Assembly (NCBI GenBank): GCA_022376925.1
Contig: JAIOJX010000005.1
Location: 8,336,501-8,400,500, forward strand
Length of the DNA stretch: 64,000 bases
Source of the DNA: Tragulus kanchil
Lineage: Eukaryota; Chordata; Mammalia; Artiodactyla; Tragulidae
Reading direction: 5' to 3'
Under the pieces are notes generated by a model. That model had not been told where the DNA came from, did not search any database, and saw nothing but the letters and a program-made list of their open reading frames with translations. This document shows positions 25,265 through 37,622 of the stretch, piece by piece; within the stretch, counting starts at the first letter, position 1; each line of letters begins with the position of its first letter. A program made the translations under genes and the position numbers.

Positions 25265-25405
25265 AGGAAGATCCTCTGGAGGAGGGCGTGGCAACTCACT
25301 CCAGTGTTCTTGCCTGGAGAATCCCACAGACAGAGGAGCCTGGCGGGCTGCAGTGTGTGGGGTCACACAGAGTCGGACTCGACCGAGGGACCGAGCAGAG
25401 CACAT
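25265..25405 (+). mobile_element. Bov-tA SINE, 3' part
   Basis: It runs from GAAGATCCTCTGGAGGAGGG to GTCGGACTCGACCGAGGGAC; the tRNA head is missing. A second copy lies at 26,354-26,494. Confidence 0.85.
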
Positions 25406-26353
25406 TCACTGTTGACATCATCTCAGGACAGGTCTTCAGATACTGACAGATACATCCTCAGTGAACGTGTGCATGTGACACAAATTCAACATTTCAATTA
25501 ACTGACTAGATTTGGAAATGGGAGACATTTTTCAGCCATCAGAGTTATGTGTATAAACAGAGATGGATTAAGAAGTATGGAAAAATCCCAAAAAAACAAT
25601 CCAATTGAAGCAGAAATTTAAAAAATTATGATACCTACTAGGGGAGGTGTTATTTAAGACTCTGGTGAAGTGAAAAAGCTGTTAGCAAGTGGCTAATTCT
25701 TCTCTAATTTAGTTTCTACAAAAGGAAGGACACCGAAGGTTGAGTTTAACTAAAAGCCAAGGCAAGCTGCATTGTGCCGCATGTCACACAGAGCCGCTGA
25801 GACGGAGGTGTGCCTCCTCATCTCCGTCTGCTCACCTGGCCTGCCCTTGTGCCTCCTCATCCCTGTCTGCTCACCTGGCCTGCCCTTGACGTGGTCCCCG
25901 CCGGTGGCCAACCCACTGCCACTCTCCTGCTGGCAAATTCCACTCTGCCAGTGACTCACGGTGACGTCATTTGCACTCATGTTATCACGGCCGGAAGGAC
26001 TCCGGGGCTCGCCCCCACACCTGCATGCAGGATAGGCAACCCAGGACCTGCAGAGCACCTGTCACAGCTCCCAGCACGTCATTCAAGACGGAGCTGATCC
26101 CTAGAAGACGACTGTCCCTCTGCACAGTCTGACCGCCACGGATGTGATTCCCACGTCCCATTAGAGAAACACTGCCGTCCAGGGGCGCGGGCCTCGTGTG
26201 CTGGGTCTGATCCTTCTTCGGAAGCATTTCCCCGGGTGGAGCCGAGAGGGGAGCTGCCAGCACTGGTGGGCAGGGACACGCCCATCTCCAAATGTGCTTT
26301 CTCCCTGTGTAAGAATAACTTCACTTTAACTATTCCTATCTTGACAGCACCTC

Positions 26354-26494
26354 AGGAAGATCCTCTGGAGGAGGGCGTGGCAACTCACTCCAGTGTTCTT
26401 GCCTGGAGAATCCCACAGACAGAGGAGCCTGGCGGGCTGCAGTGTGTGGGGTCACACAGAGTCGGACTCGACCGAGGGACCGAGCAGAGCACAT
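26354..26494 (+). mobile_element. Bov-tA SINE, 3' part, duplicate copy
   Basis: Copy of 25,265-25,405 made by tandem pair 9. Confidence 0.85.
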
Positions 26495-26891
26495 TCACTG
26501 TTGACATCATCTCAGGACAGGTCTTCAGATACTGACAGATACATCCTCAGTGAACGTGTGCATGTGACACAAATTCAACATTTCAATTAACTGACTAGAT
26601 TTGGAAATGGGAGACATTTTTCAGCCATCAGAGTTATGTGTATAAACAGAGATGGATTAAGAAGTATAGCAAAAAGAAAAATCCCACCAATTCCAATTGA
26701 AATGGAAGTGACCTGGATAGAAAACAAGCCTTGACCAAGGGAAGTGCCGTAATTACAGATTCTTAAAATGCAATTCAATTATTCTTATTTATACGCTATT
26801 TGATGGGCATTCGCTCTGTGCCAGCCTGCGTGATCAGGCGTCGGCGTGTGTTGCACCGCGTCTCCCTCCTTATCTAAAATGTAAGATCCTT

Positions 26892-27091
26892 GTTTAGTCG
26901 CTCAGTCCCGTCCAACTCCTGCGACCCCCAGGGCTGGAGCCCGCCAGGCTTCTCTGTCTGTGGGATTTCCCAGGCAAGAATACTGGGGCGGGCTGCCATT
27001 CCTTTCTCCACGGAATCTTCCCGACCCAGGGACTGAACCCGTGTCTCCTTCACCACAGGCAGGTTCTTTAGCGCCGAGACCCCCGGCAGCC
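26892..27091 (-). mobile_element. Bov-tA type SINE
   Basis: Reverse-complement Bov-tA (TTTAGTCGCTCAGTCCCGTC, GGGATTTCCCAGGCAAGAAT, GAATCTTCCCGACCCAGGGA). The sequence is GC-rich and diverged. Confidence 0.87.
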
Positions 27092-28142
27092 TGTAAGCTC
27101 CTTCAGGCTAAGGAGTCACTGAACCCCCAGGACCCATGTGTCCATGAGCTCTGCTATTTCTGCTCCTAATGCTCCTGGCCCACTCACCCAGACCAGCGAC
27201 CAAAGTCCTGCCCACTCGCGCCTCCCCACTCACGCCTCGCCAGGCATCGTTTAACTCCGTCTCCAGCCCCGTCCAGAGGCACTGGCAGCCCCGCTGCGCT
27301 GCTGCTGCTGCAGGGAACCTGGGTTCTGGGAGAGCAGCAGAAAGGGTGTCATCTCCTCTCTCTCTTTACTCAGAAGAGCCCAGAAGCGGCATCTGCCAGG
27401 CTCCCGAGGGGGAAGGCGCCAACCAGCGGCACGCACCGGGACACGACGGCACGCACCAGGACAGCCCAGTGTGTATGTGACGGAAAGCCCAAATCCGGGG
27501 GAAGTGGACTGACCTGAATGGCGTAATGAGGATGAGGCGTTCCATTAAGTCTAGTCAAGGAATATCTAGTTATAGGATCCGGGAGAAAAAAAAAATCTGA
27601 TGATGATGGAAATGAGGACGGGGTCACAGCACGGTCTCCAGGGCAACCGAGCCCTGGAATCCGCACCGTAAGAGAACCGCCAGACGCACCCCAGCCTGAA
27701 GCTCCACGTTAATCATTTTCACTTGCAACGTGGGACGGTGGCCAAGCACCGGGAGGAGATGTCCCACGGGGTGGATGTCTACGGGGAAAGTCACGGTCAC
27801 CCTGAGCACCCGCCTGCAGCCCGCACCCTCGGGCGGGGAGCTGCTGGCCCACAGGGGCCTCGGCGCAAGCCGCGCTCAGAGCCCCTGAGGCTCCACGGGT
27901 GGTTTTGTGGGGCAAACGTAAACACGTCCAAGAGGGCGGCTTAAGCTGAAAGTGGGCGAAGGGGAAGAGTGAAGGCTTTATTGGAGGAAAGGTCACCATC
28001 CACGCGTGAGAAGAAAGAGCTGGTGTCTGTCGGCGGGGAAGGGATGGAGGAAGACATTCCAGAGTAAGCTGGTCAGGCTCAGGAATGTGTTTCAATGAGC
28101 AGAGGAAGGAAGCCAGGAGCTCTGCTTTCTTTTTTGAATGTA
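27092..28142. other. GC-rich unique sequence, nothing recognised
   Basis: Contains a (CTG)-rich spot near 27,299 and many CpG, but no recognisable exon or repeat. The long minus frame crossing 27,709-28,506 runs through the SINE and is spurious. Confidence 0.5.
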
Positions 28143-28443
28143 TTTTTTTTTTTTTTTTTGGAGCGGTGGGTTGGGGAGAGAGAGGGGCGGGCGGGCCATG
28201 GTCTTTCATTTCTCCATTTTCATCCGTCTTTGTTCTTTGGCTCGTGTGGGCCTCCCATCGTGGTGGCGTCTGTCGTCTCAGAGCGCCAGCTCTGGGCGCA
28301 TGCGCTCCAGAGCTCCGGCTCGGTGATTGGACACATCGGTCCAGCCGCTCCGCGCCACTTGGGATCTTCCCAGGCCAGGGATCGAACCGGCGCCCCTTGC
28401 ACTGCAAGGCGGTGTCCTTCCCCACTGGACCACTGGGGAAGCC
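28143..28443 (-). mobile_element. CHR-type SINE (young variant)
   Basis: Poly(A) complement at 28,143-28,160 and a head complement ending CACTGGGGAAGCC. The left flank GGAGCTCTGCTTTCT is similar to the right flank GGAACTCTGCCTTCT, a likely imperfect target-site duplication. The head end is repeated at 29,504-29,567. Confidence 0.88.
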
Positions 28444-29284
28444 TGGAACTCTGCCTTCTGAAGCACAGGGGCAGCAGGTGGGGAAGAGACCCCGGCGAGC
28501 CAGCAAGCGAGAGGGAGGCCAGCCAGGAGCATGGACTAGTCCGAAGGGGTCAGGGGCTTTTCATGGAGCCCTGAAAGACCCAAGGGGCTCAGGATATTTT
28601 TTAAAAACTTGGACTTTTGCCCACAGCCATGCGTAACCGTCTCAGTTTGCTGGGAAAGGTCTGTGTGGGGGACACCTTTCTCCCAGAATGAGAGGGGTTT
28701 GAGGGGCCGCTCTCTTTCTGCCCCTGCGGCTGACGCCCTGGCATGTTCCTCTGTGCCAGGGCAACCAGCACTTTCTCCGGTGACTCCGCAGCTCATGGAA
28801 CAACTAATAGCAGCGACCTGAGTTGGCTCTTCTCAGCTGGCCTCCCCACCCACTTGGAATCCTTCTCCCCCCTTTTCTGCTCAGCTCAGCACCCTGGGAG
28901 GCTGGCCCTGAGGGCTGCTTCCCCTCTGCTCCCTGGCTTCTCACCGGGTGCAGAGGCTAGAAGGAGAGAGAGAGGCCGTGGCCTTTCCTCCCTGCTCTCT
29001 CTCCGCTCTCTGTCTTTGGTAGCTAGTTTCTCCAGCCTCAGTGTTCACCGGACCCTGGTAACATGACTGGCTGCCCGTGCCCTTCCAGACTAGACTGGCC
29101 ACACCTCGCCCCGGCTGCCGGACTCCGGGAGCCATGAGGCACCTGGTGTGCTCCTTTAGCCCCGCCCACGCCCCAGCTCACACCTCGCCCAGACGCTGAA
29201 CTGGTAACACTAGCTCTGTCGAGTGCTAGGTCCCAGGCTCTATTCCCAGTCCTCTGTGTTTGGATCCGCTTTGTCCTTCCGAAC

Positions 29285-29400
29285 TTTATTAACGAGGCCA
29301 AGGCACAGACAGGTTGAGACACGTGGCCAGGGTCACACACTAAGTGACAGAGTCGAGTCGGAACCCAGGTATGTGAACTCTGGCCTCTGAGTACCTACCC
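29285..29400 (+). mobile_element. MIR SINE
   Basis: The core ACGAGGCCAAGGCACAGACAG, GTGGCCAGGGTCACACA and GGAACCCAGG follow MIR order. Repeated at 30,408-30,523. Confidence 0.75.
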
Positions 29401-30407
29401 ACTGATTCATCCTACCTCGCTCCTCGCTTGAGTCACGTCCCTGGAACATGGCTAAACATGAGAAAGTGAGACGCAAGAGCCTCTAAAATACATGCCCCAA
29501 AGAGGGATCGAACCGCGCCTTGCACTGCAAGGCGGTGTCCTTCCCCACTGGACCACTGGGGAAGCCTGGAACTCTGCCTTCTGAAGCACAGGGGCAGCAG
29601 GTGGGGAAGAGACCCCGGCGAGCCAGCAAGCGAGAGGGAGGCCAGCCAGGAGCATGGACTAGTCCGAAGGGGTCAGGGGCTTTTCATGGAGCCCTGAAAG
29701 ACCCAAGGGGCTCAGGATATTTTTTAAAAACTTGGACTTTTGCCCACAGCCATGCGTAACCGTCTCAGTTTGCTGGGAAAGGTCTGTGTGGGGGACACCT
29801 TTCTCCCAGAATGAGAGGGGTTTGAGGGGCCGCTCTCTTTCTGCCCCTGCGGCTGACGCCCTGGCATGTTCCTCTGTGCCAGGGCAACCAGCACTTTCTC
29901 CGGTGACTCCGCAGCTCATGGAACAACTAATAGCAGCGACCTGAGTTGGCTCTTCTCAGCTGGCCTCCCCACCCACTTGGAATCCTTCTCCCCCCTTTTC
30001 TGCTCAGCTCAGCACCCTGGGAGGCTGGCCCTGAGGGCTGCTTCCCCTCTGCTCCCTGGCTTCTCACCGGGTGCAGAGGCTAGAAGGAGAGAGAGAGGCC
30101 GTGGCCTTTCCTCCCTGCTCTCTCTCCGCTCTCTGTCTTTGGTAGCTAGTTTCTCCAGCCTCAGTGTTCACCGGACCCTGGTAACATGACTGGCTGCCCG
30201 TGCCCTTCCAGACTAGACTGGCCACACCTCGCCCCGGCTGCCGGACTCCGGGAGCCATGAGGCACCTGGTGTGCTCCTTTAGCCCCGCCCACGCCCCAGC
30301 TCACACCTCGCCCAGACGCTGAACTGGTAACACTAGCTCTGTCGAGTGCTAGGTCCCAGGCTCTATTCCCAGTCCTCTGTGTTTGGATCCGCTTTGTCCT
30401 TCCGAAC

Positions 30408-30523
30408 TTTATTAACGAGGCCAAGGCACAGACAGGTTGAGACACGTGGCCAGGGTCACACACTAAGTGACAGAGTCGAGTCGGAACCCAGGTATGTGAA
30501 CTCTGGCCTCTGAGTACCTACCC
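30408..30523 (+). mobile_element. MIR SINE, duplicate copy
   Basis: Copy of 29,285-29,400 made by tandem pair 10. Confidence 0.75.
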
Positions 30524-30715
30524 ACTGATTCATCCTACCTCGCTCCTCGCTTGAGTCACGTCCCTGGAACATGGCTAAACATGAGAAAGTGAGACGCAAG
30601 AGCCTCTAAAATACATGCCCCAAAGATTCACATACTTAAGCTTATTTATAGGAAAACCTCTCAGATCACAAGTTGTTTCATGCCTCATTATGACAGGGTG
30701 TCTGATTTCCCGTCC

Positions 30716-30895
30716 CCGTGGTTCTCAGCCTTGGTCGTACAACAGGACCAGCTGGGGAGTCTCAGCCTGTCCCCACTCCCAGGCCACGCCCTGGGTGAAG
30801 GCCTCCACAGCTCTGCGGATGGGGGCCGAGGCGTGGATAAACTCTCAAGCTCCCGGGAGGTTTCGGCGTGCGGCCAGAATCTGAGAACCCCTGTC
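30716..30895 (+). mobile_element. MER5A-like hAT-Charlie element
   Basis: The inverted ends GTGGTTCTCAGCCTTGG and CAGAATCTGAGAACCCC, and the internal ACCAGCTGGGGAGTCTC, match the MER5A non-autonomous transposon. Confidence 0.75.
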
Positions 30896-31344
30896 CCAAC
30901 CCACAGCAGCAGTTACTGGAAGGCAGGGCGGTTACGACGGGTCAGGCCTGGCAATATAAATGAGCGGTAGCAGCTGGCAGGTCTCCAAGCGGAGGATGGA
31001 GAGGAGCCATGGAGAGCTTGCACAAGAACCAAAAATAAATAACCAATAAAGCAGGATACGGGGTCATTTAGTGCCAAGTGCTCCTAAATCGGAAGACGTC
31101 TCACTATTTCCTCGTTCTTACATTCTAATTACGGCCCTGAGTCACTTTAAAAGGTGGAATGATTCTCCACATGCTGTGCTGAATGAAGCAAAGGGACATG
31201 TATACCTTTTAGAAAACTTTCAATGCCAAAGATTACATCCGTAGGTTATTCCGAAATAAAGGATCTGGAAGATAAGTTTAAAATACGGTATTTTGGATCG
31301 ATCTATGGATGCAAAATAAGGCCGGTAATGCTATGTGTCAGCAA
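30896..31344. other. No recognisable feature
   Basis: Unique sequence between MER5A and the L1 3' end. Its right part may be further diverged L1. Confidence 0.45.
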
Positions 31345-31826
31345 ATGTCTATATCAAGATACAGCTGTTAAAAGAAATGCAGAAGACTCAGTCCTAATGA
31401 GGTGGCTGGCTCTAGAACCTATCATAAAAAGTGAAGTAAGTCAAAAAGAGAAAGACAAATACAGTATACTAACACACATATATGGAATCTAGTAGGACGG
31501 TCTTGATAACCTACGCAGGGAACACATGGAAAAACAGACAGAGCATAGACATAGGGACATTGTAGGGAAGAAATAGGGAGGGGGAAGCATGGAGGGAGTA
31601 ACACGGAAACCTATACTGTTATGTGTGGAAAAGATAGCTAGTGTCATAGTGCTAAGGGAATAGGAGTGCTTACAATGGCTTGGGGTGAAGGTCTGGAGGG
31701 GTGGGATGGGGGGAACTGGGCGGGTGGGGACCATGGATATGCATATGACTGATCTGGGAACATACATGTCTGTGAACAACAAAACTGTAAAACTTTTAAA
31801 ATAAAGAATAATAATAATAAAAAGAT
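31345..31826 (+). mobile_element. L1 3' end (recent ruminant type)
   Basis: CTCAGTCCTAATGAGGTGGC, GTGAAGTAAGTCAAAAAGAG and CACATATATGGAATCTAG are the 3' end of ORF2, followed by a 3' UTR and an (AAT)n/A-rich tail. The last 200 bases recur at 32,778-32,972 through tandem pair 11. Confidence 0.82.
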
Positions 31827-32448
31827 ACACTCGCTGACCTTTAGTGGGAGCTGAGCCCACCTGCTCTTGATTCGTGGTCACAGCTGACGTTTTTAAGGTC
31901 TTTGGTCCTAATGTGGGTGTTTGGAGAGGGCTCACCAGGCCTTGGTAAAAACAGAGGATGTTGGCAGGGGCCCGTCCTCCTGGAAACGGCCGGGACAAGG
32001 CAAATGCAGGCTTCCCGTGTCTAAATGTCGGATGCGGTCTTCTCGTTGTTTTTGTTGGTTGTTCCTTTCGGACTGGGGTTGGAATATTCCAACAGTCTGT
32101 TCCTGATGGCAGACCAAACAACGTTTATTCCTTTCTTACGTTTCTCGTGGCTGGTCTTGTTTACACGCTTGCCTGCACAAGGCTGATGTGGGATGTGGTG
32201 GCGGTCTGTGCGCTGCCGAGCCGCTGGCGCTGGTCCATTCTCTGCGCCCTGACGGCTGGCTTCTCCGCCCCTCCCCACGCCACCCGCCCGGAGCTCAGAA
32301 GCAGGGCCGCCGACAGAGGGGAGATTCCACCAAGGGCATTCCACCTGCACTAAGGGCACTCCTCTTCTCTCAGCCGCCTCACCGGCACCTCTACTCCCAG
32401 GACGGCCCCCCTCGCCCTCCTGCTCTCAAAGGGCCCGCTGCTTCTTTT

Positions 32449-32720
32449 GATTTTTTTTGGTTTTGGTCACTTCTATTGGTCTTTGATTTATTTATTTTTC
32501 ATCCATCTTTGTTCTTTGGCATGTGTGGGCCTCCCATCGCAGTGGCCTCTCTTGCTGCAGAGCACCCACTCTGGGACCATGTGCTCCAGAGCTCCGGCTC
32601 AGTAGTTGGACACATGGGTCCAGTTGCTCCATGGCATGTGGGATCTTTCCAGGCCAGGATCGAACCGGCGCCTTGCACTGCAAGGTGGTGTCCTTATGCA
32701 CTGGACCATCAAGGAAGCCC
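32449..32720 (-). mobile_element. CHR-type SINE
   Basis: Same family as at 20,878. This copy has small deletions around 32,655-32,675 absent from its duplicate at 33,602, as expected of low-quality sequence near a junction. Confidence 0.85.
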
Positions 32721-33601
32721 CACTGTTCCTTTTTATTAGCTCACCATGAAAATGCAGACCCAGTCCAGGGCCCTGGGTTGTGGGAAAAGATAGCTAGTGT
32801 CATTGGGCGAGGGGAATAGGAGTGCTTACAATGGCTTGCGGTGAAGGTCTGGAGGGTGGGATGGGGAACTGGGCGGGTGGGGACCATGGATATGCATATG
32901 ACTGATCTGGGAACATACATGTCTGTGAACAACAAAACTGTAAAACTTTTAAAATAAAGAATAATAATAATAAAAAGATACACTCGCTGACCTTTAGTGG
33001 GAGCTGAGCCCACCTGCTCTTGATTCGTGGTCACAGCTGACGTTTTTAAGGTCTTTGGTCCTAATGTGGGTGTTTGGAGAGGGCTCACCAGGCCTTGGTA
33101 AAAACAGAGGATGTTGGCAGGGGCCCGTCCTCCTGGAAACGGCCGGGACAAGGCAAATGCAGGCTTCCCGTGTCTAAATGTCGGATGCGGTCTTCTCGTT
33201 GTTTTTGTTGGTTGTTCCTTTCGGACTGGGGTTGGAATATTCCAACAGTCTGTTCCTGATGGCAGACCAAACAACGTTTATTCCTTTCTTACGTTTCTCG
33301 TGGCTGGTCTTGTTTACACGCTTGCCTGCACAAGGCTGATGTGGGATGTGGTGGCGGTCTGTGCGCTGCCGAGCCGCTGGCGCTGGTCCATTCTCTGCGC
33401 CCTGACGGCTGGCTTCTCCGCCCCTCCCCACGCCACCCGCCCGGAGCTCAGAAGCAGGGCCGCCGACAGAGGGGAGATTCCACCAAGGGCATTCCACCTG
33501 CACTAAGGGCACTCCTCTTCTCTCAGCCGCCTCACCGGCACCTCTACTCCCAGGACGGCCCCCCTCGCCCTCCTGCTCTCAAAGGGCCCGCTGCTTCTTT
33601 T

Positions 33602-33876
33602 GATTTTTTTTGGTTTTGGTCACTTCTATTGGTCTTTGATTTATTTATTTTTCATCCATCTTTGTTCTTTGGCATGTGTGGGCCTCCCATCGCAGTGGCC
33701 TCTCTTGCTGCAGAGCACCCACTCTGGGACCATGTGCTCCAGAGCTCCGGCTCAGTAGTTGGACACATGGGTCCAGTTGCTCCATGGCATGTGGGATCTT
33801 TCCAGGCCAGGGATCGAACCGGCGCCCCTTGCACTGCAAGGTGGTGTCCTTATGCACTGGACCATCAAGGAAGCCC
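33602..33876 (-). mobile_element. CHR-type SINE, duplicate copy
   Basis: The better-preserved copy of 32,449-32,720, with full B-box region GGGATCGAACCGGCGCCCCT. Confidence 0.87.
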
Positions 33877-34009
33877 CACTGTTCCTTTTTTATTAGCTCA
33901 CCATGAAAATGCAGACCCAGTCCAGGGCCCTGGGGGAGCCATGGGTGTGGCTCCTGGGGACTGTCTTACAGGGACAGCCTTGCCCAGACAGGTCCTGCCG
34001 AGTGTCTCA

Positions 34010-34200
34010 TCCTGGACACTGGTGACATGCGCGTGTGCATCATCCCCCGGGAGGTGGCTCTGTGCACTGTAGGATGCTCCCCAACATCCCTAGACTCCAC
34101 CCACTAGATACCAGTAGCGTCTCTTCCCCCAGGCTGTGACAATGAAAATGTCTCCAGAGATTGCCTAGGGGGCACTGTCACCCCTGCTTGGGAACCACGG
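34010..34200 (+). mobile_element. MER20 (hAT-Charlie)
   Basis: GTGCACTGTAGGATGCTCCC, CACCCACTAGATACCAGTAG, AAAATGTCTCCAGAGATTGC and CTTGGGAACCACGG follow MER20 in order. Its 3' part recurs at 35,190-35,303. Confidence 0.82.
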
Positions 34201-36232
34201 ATGTAGACCCTAACTTTTAACTTCCTCTGGACGCTGGGGTCAAGGACTAAAGTCTGCATGGCTTTCACGCCAACACTTGGCAGTGAGATGTGTGGACGGC
34301 TGTCCTCTGCCGAAAGCATCGTCACAGGATGAGCAGTGACACCTGCTCCTTAGGGATCCCCCGCGGCCTGCTCCCCTCCCCACCGCCCGGCTGACAGGGA
34401 ACTTTCCAGCAGTCAGCACTATCCCAAGGTGGAATGAGTGGCTCGGTGGCTGGTCTTCCCTTCCTGGGTAGGCTGGTATCTTCTCTTTGCTCTTCCAGAA
34501 ACATCTCTATCCTTCTCTCTGCTCCTCGTGGCCCAGGCTCTCGCCTGTAGGGACTCCATGGAGCGAGGAGGTGAGGTAGGCGCTGATTCCCCACGGTCCC
34601 TCGCGTGGTGGAGGCACTGGGAGCTGGCCGTGGCCCTTCAGGGCGCGCATCCTCCCCGGGCCCACGGGTGGTAACGAAGGCCTAGCTGCACAGGCCTGGG
34701 TGGCCGCCTCATCCAGCGGTTTTGCTCTGCTCAGCCCCGGATTGTTGCACCACGTCCTCCGAGTTCCTGCTAAACTGGGATAATTCAGGCAGACCACATA
34801 TTTCTTGCTGGGACCTTGTCTAGTATACAAAGCCATGGGAAATTTATATATATATTTTAAATTAAATTAAATTTAATTGGAGGATAATTACTTTCTTTTT
34901 TTTTTTTTTAAACTTTTATTTTACTTTTAAGTTTTACAGAGTTTTGTTGTTTAGAGATATGTATGTTCCCAGATTAGTCATATGTATATCCCCCATCTCA
35001 CCCTCCAGATCGTCACACAGCACCCTGCAGGATCCCTTTTCTCACAGAGCAATGACTATAGCTATTTTCTTCACATATGATAGTACAGGCCTTCATACAA
35101 CTTCCTTTACGCTCACACACTGTTCCTTTTCCTTTCCCCCCAGGATGCAATGAAACTATAGCTATTTTCTTCACATATGATAGTCACTCATCCCTAGACT
35201 CCACCCACTAGATACCAGTAGCGTCTCTTCCCCAGGCTGTGACAATGAAAATGTCTCCAGAGATTGCCTAGGGGGCACTGTCACCCCTGCTTGGGAACCA
35301 CGGATGTAGACCCTAACTTTTAACTTCCTCTGGACGCTGGGGTCAAGGACTAAAGTCTGCATGGCTTTCACGCCAACACTTGGCAGTGAGATGTGTGGAC
35401 GGCTGTCCTCTGCCGAAAGCATCGTCACAGGATGAGCAGTGACACCTGCTCCTTAGGGATCCCCCGCGGCCTGCTCCCCTCCCCACCGCCCGGCTGACAG
35501 GGAACTTTCCAGCAGTCAGCACTATCCCAAGGTGGAATGAGTGGCTCGGTGGCTGGTCTTCCCTTCCTGGGTAGGCTGGTATCTTCTCTTTGCTCTTCCA
35601 GAAACATCTCTATCCTTCTCTCTGCTCCTCGTGGCCCAGGCTCTCGCCTGTAGGGACTCCATGGAGCGAGGAGGTGAGGTAGGGCGCTGATTCCCCACGG
35701 TCCCTCGCGTGGTGGAGGCACTGGGAGCTGGCCGTGGCCCTTCAGGGCGCGCATCCTCCCCGGGCCCACGGGTGGTAACGAAGGCCTAGCTGCACAGGCC
35801 TGGGTGGCCGCCTCATCCAGCGGTTTTGCTCTGCTCAGCCCCGGATTGTTGCACCACGTCCTCCGAGTTCCTGCTAAACTGGGATAATTCAGGCAGACCA
35901 CATATTTCTTGCTGGGACCTTGTCTAGTATACAAAGCCATGGGAAATTTATATATATATTTTAAATTAAATTAAATTTAATTGGAGGATAATTACTTTCT
36001 TTTTTTTTTTTTTAAACTTTTATTTTACTTTTAAGTTTTACAGAGTTTTGTTGTTTAGAGATATGTATGTTCCCAGATTAGTCAGATGTATATCCCCCCC
36101 ATCTCACCCCTCCAGATCGTCACACAGCACCCCTGCAGGATCCCCTTTTCTCACAGAGCAATGACTATAGCTATTTTCTTCACATATGATAGTACAGGCC
36201 TTCATACAACTTCCTTTACGCCTCCCACACAC
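34086..36232. repeat. Tandem pair 12 (about 1,104 bp unit)
   Basis: 34,086-35,135 recurs from 35,190 to about 36,232. The bases between (35,136-35,189) are disturbed and repeat a 30-base stretch of the L1 (35,054-35,083 and 35,154-35,183). Homopolymer differences cluster near the end of the first copy. It contains the end of a MER20 and an L1 3' end. Confidence 0.95.
34895..35140 (-). mobile_element. L1 3' end, first copy
   Basis: Poly(A) complement then TTTTACAGAGTTTTGTTGTT and CCAGATTAGTCATATGTATA, the reverse complement of the L1 type seen at 31,345. It appears inserted into an older L1 3' end (34,860-34,890). It breaks off at the junction of tandem pair 12. Confidence 0.8.
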
Positions 36233-36612
36233 TGTTCCTTCCCCACAATGTCCATATGTCCACTGTCCATGTCTGTTTCTCCATCGCTTCACTGCATGTG
36301 CCATCATCACCATCCTACTAGATTCCATAGATATGTGTTAGTATATTGTACTTCTTCTCTTTTTGACTGACTTCACTTTTTATGATAGGTTCTAGATCCA
36401 GTCACCTCATTAGGGCTGATTCTTCGGCATTTCTTTTTACAGCTGTGTAGTATTCCATTGTATATATGTAACAGAGCTTTTGTATCCATTCATTTGTAGA
36501 TGGGCATCAAGGCTGCTTCCATGTTCTAGCTATTATATAGAGAGCTGCAATGAACATTGGGGTACAGGTGCTTCTTTCAGATTTAATTTCATCAGGGTAT
36601 AAGCCTAAGAGT
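35998..36612 (-). mobile_element. L1 3' end, second and longer copy
   Basis: Same element as at 34,895, continuing past the duplication into ORF2 sequence (complement of CATCCTACTAGATTCCATAG, CACTTTTTATGATAGGTTC, ATGGGCATCAAGGCTGCTTC). 5'-truncated at about 36,612. Confidence 0.85.
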
Positions 36613-36879
36613 AATATTGTGACGGTTTCTGCGATACATCAACAGGGACTGAAGAGTGAGGGTCCACGGATCCTCAAGGCCTCTGTGAGCCCCAGACCTA
36701 GGAGGCCGTGGTAGGCCCACGTGAGTGTTTCAGGAGTTGCTCTAACACCACTCTGAGAAGAAAAATCTCTTCATCATGGCCGAGACACAGTGAATATTTA
36801 TTCATAATGGTCGATATTTGTGCCATTGCGGTGGAGGAAGGATCGGCATGTTTACAATGCCAAGCACTTGCTTTGCAGA

Positions 36880-36980
36880 CAGCATCCGTGACTGGATCAA
36901 GAACCTGTTCGACAAGCCCTTCTCTCTCCTACAGAACCCTGGCTGTTTTTGCCCTCTGCAGAGCAGCCATGCCCTTTAAG
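36880..36980 (+). other. Exon-like open stretch, unassigned
   Basis: After the acceptor-like CTTGCTTTGCAG (ending 36,889) a frame reads SIRDWIKNLFDKPFSLLQ with mostly G or C at codon third positions, then continues to a stop at about 36,982. I do not recognise the protein. It is repeated at 38,034 by tandem pair 13. Chance is a real alternative, and no good splice donor follows. Confidence 0.15.
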
Positions 36981-37622
36981 AGTCTGCAGGCTGCTCCTCA
37001 GCCCCAAGGTGCAAATACTGATTCACTTCACTCTTCCTGATAAGATGAGCTTAGGCGGGTGTGTGACGCATTGGGGATGAGTTGGAAAGGGAGCTTTTTT
37101 GGAGGGGCTACTAGTGAAGCTTCCTCACTTGTAAAAAGATGCACAAGAAAAGGCTCTTCCCTTTGTTCCCCCTTGGGACATGCGAGGGCTGTGACAGCCA
37201 GAGTCACAGCAGCCTTCTTGCCACCACGAGGAAAGTGGAGCCCAAGATGGCGAGATCTTGGTCCTTGATGCCATCTTTGAGCCAAAGAACTGACCAAACT
37301 CAGAACTTCTCTCCTTCCAGAGTTACAGCATGTGACAGAATACATGTTCTTACTGTTGAAGCGATGTCTGCATGGGATTTCTGGTGCTTGACCAAAGCAC
37401 CCTCGTGCCCTGTTCCAGGGGTTCATGCCATTTGATCTGGTAACGAACTACAGGGACTTAAATGTCATCTTACGTCTTGCAGCGTCTTTGCTCACCCTTT
37501 GAAAATCTTGAAATCCAGCGTCGCTGTTGGCGTGCTCCCCAGCTTTCCCCTTGGCCCACTGGCTGCCGTGCTTCCCTCTTTCTCATGTGCTCCTCTTCTT
37601 GGGGGGCTCTGCTCTTCTCCAG

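Larger units (their letters stand above)
24514..26702. repeat. Tandem pair 9 (about 1,089 bp unit)
   Basis: 24,514-25,606 and 25,607-26,702 match. The last 40 bases of the first copy (25,568-25,606) are an error-rich version of 26,656-26,702. The unit contains a two-copy 39-bp minisatellite and a Bov-tA fragment. Confidence 0.96.
28378..30626. repeat. Tandem pair 10 (1,123-1,126 bp unit)
   Basis: 28,378-29,503 and 29,504-30,626 match. The unit starts inside a CHR-type SINE; the second copy begins with indels in that SINE (about 29,515). It includes a MIR and GC-rich unique sequence. Confidence 0.97.
31625..33934. repeat. Tandem pair 11 (about 1,153 bp unit)
   Basis: 31,625-32,777 and 32,778-33,934 match. 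The first 100 bases of the second copy carry many small differences from the first (shorter G runs, base changes), and the SINE near the end of copy 1 has small deletions. The unit covers the end of an L1, unique sequence and a CHR-type SINE. Confidence 0.96.

Noticed and set aside
27709..28506. A 265-codon minus-strand open frame
   Set aside because: It runs through a SINE and its poly(A) (lysine run in the middle) and joins unrelated GC-rich sequence. Not a gene.
28085..28636. A 183-codon plus-strand open frame
   Set aside because: Antisense reading of the same SINE plus flank, with a phenylalanine run from the poly(T).
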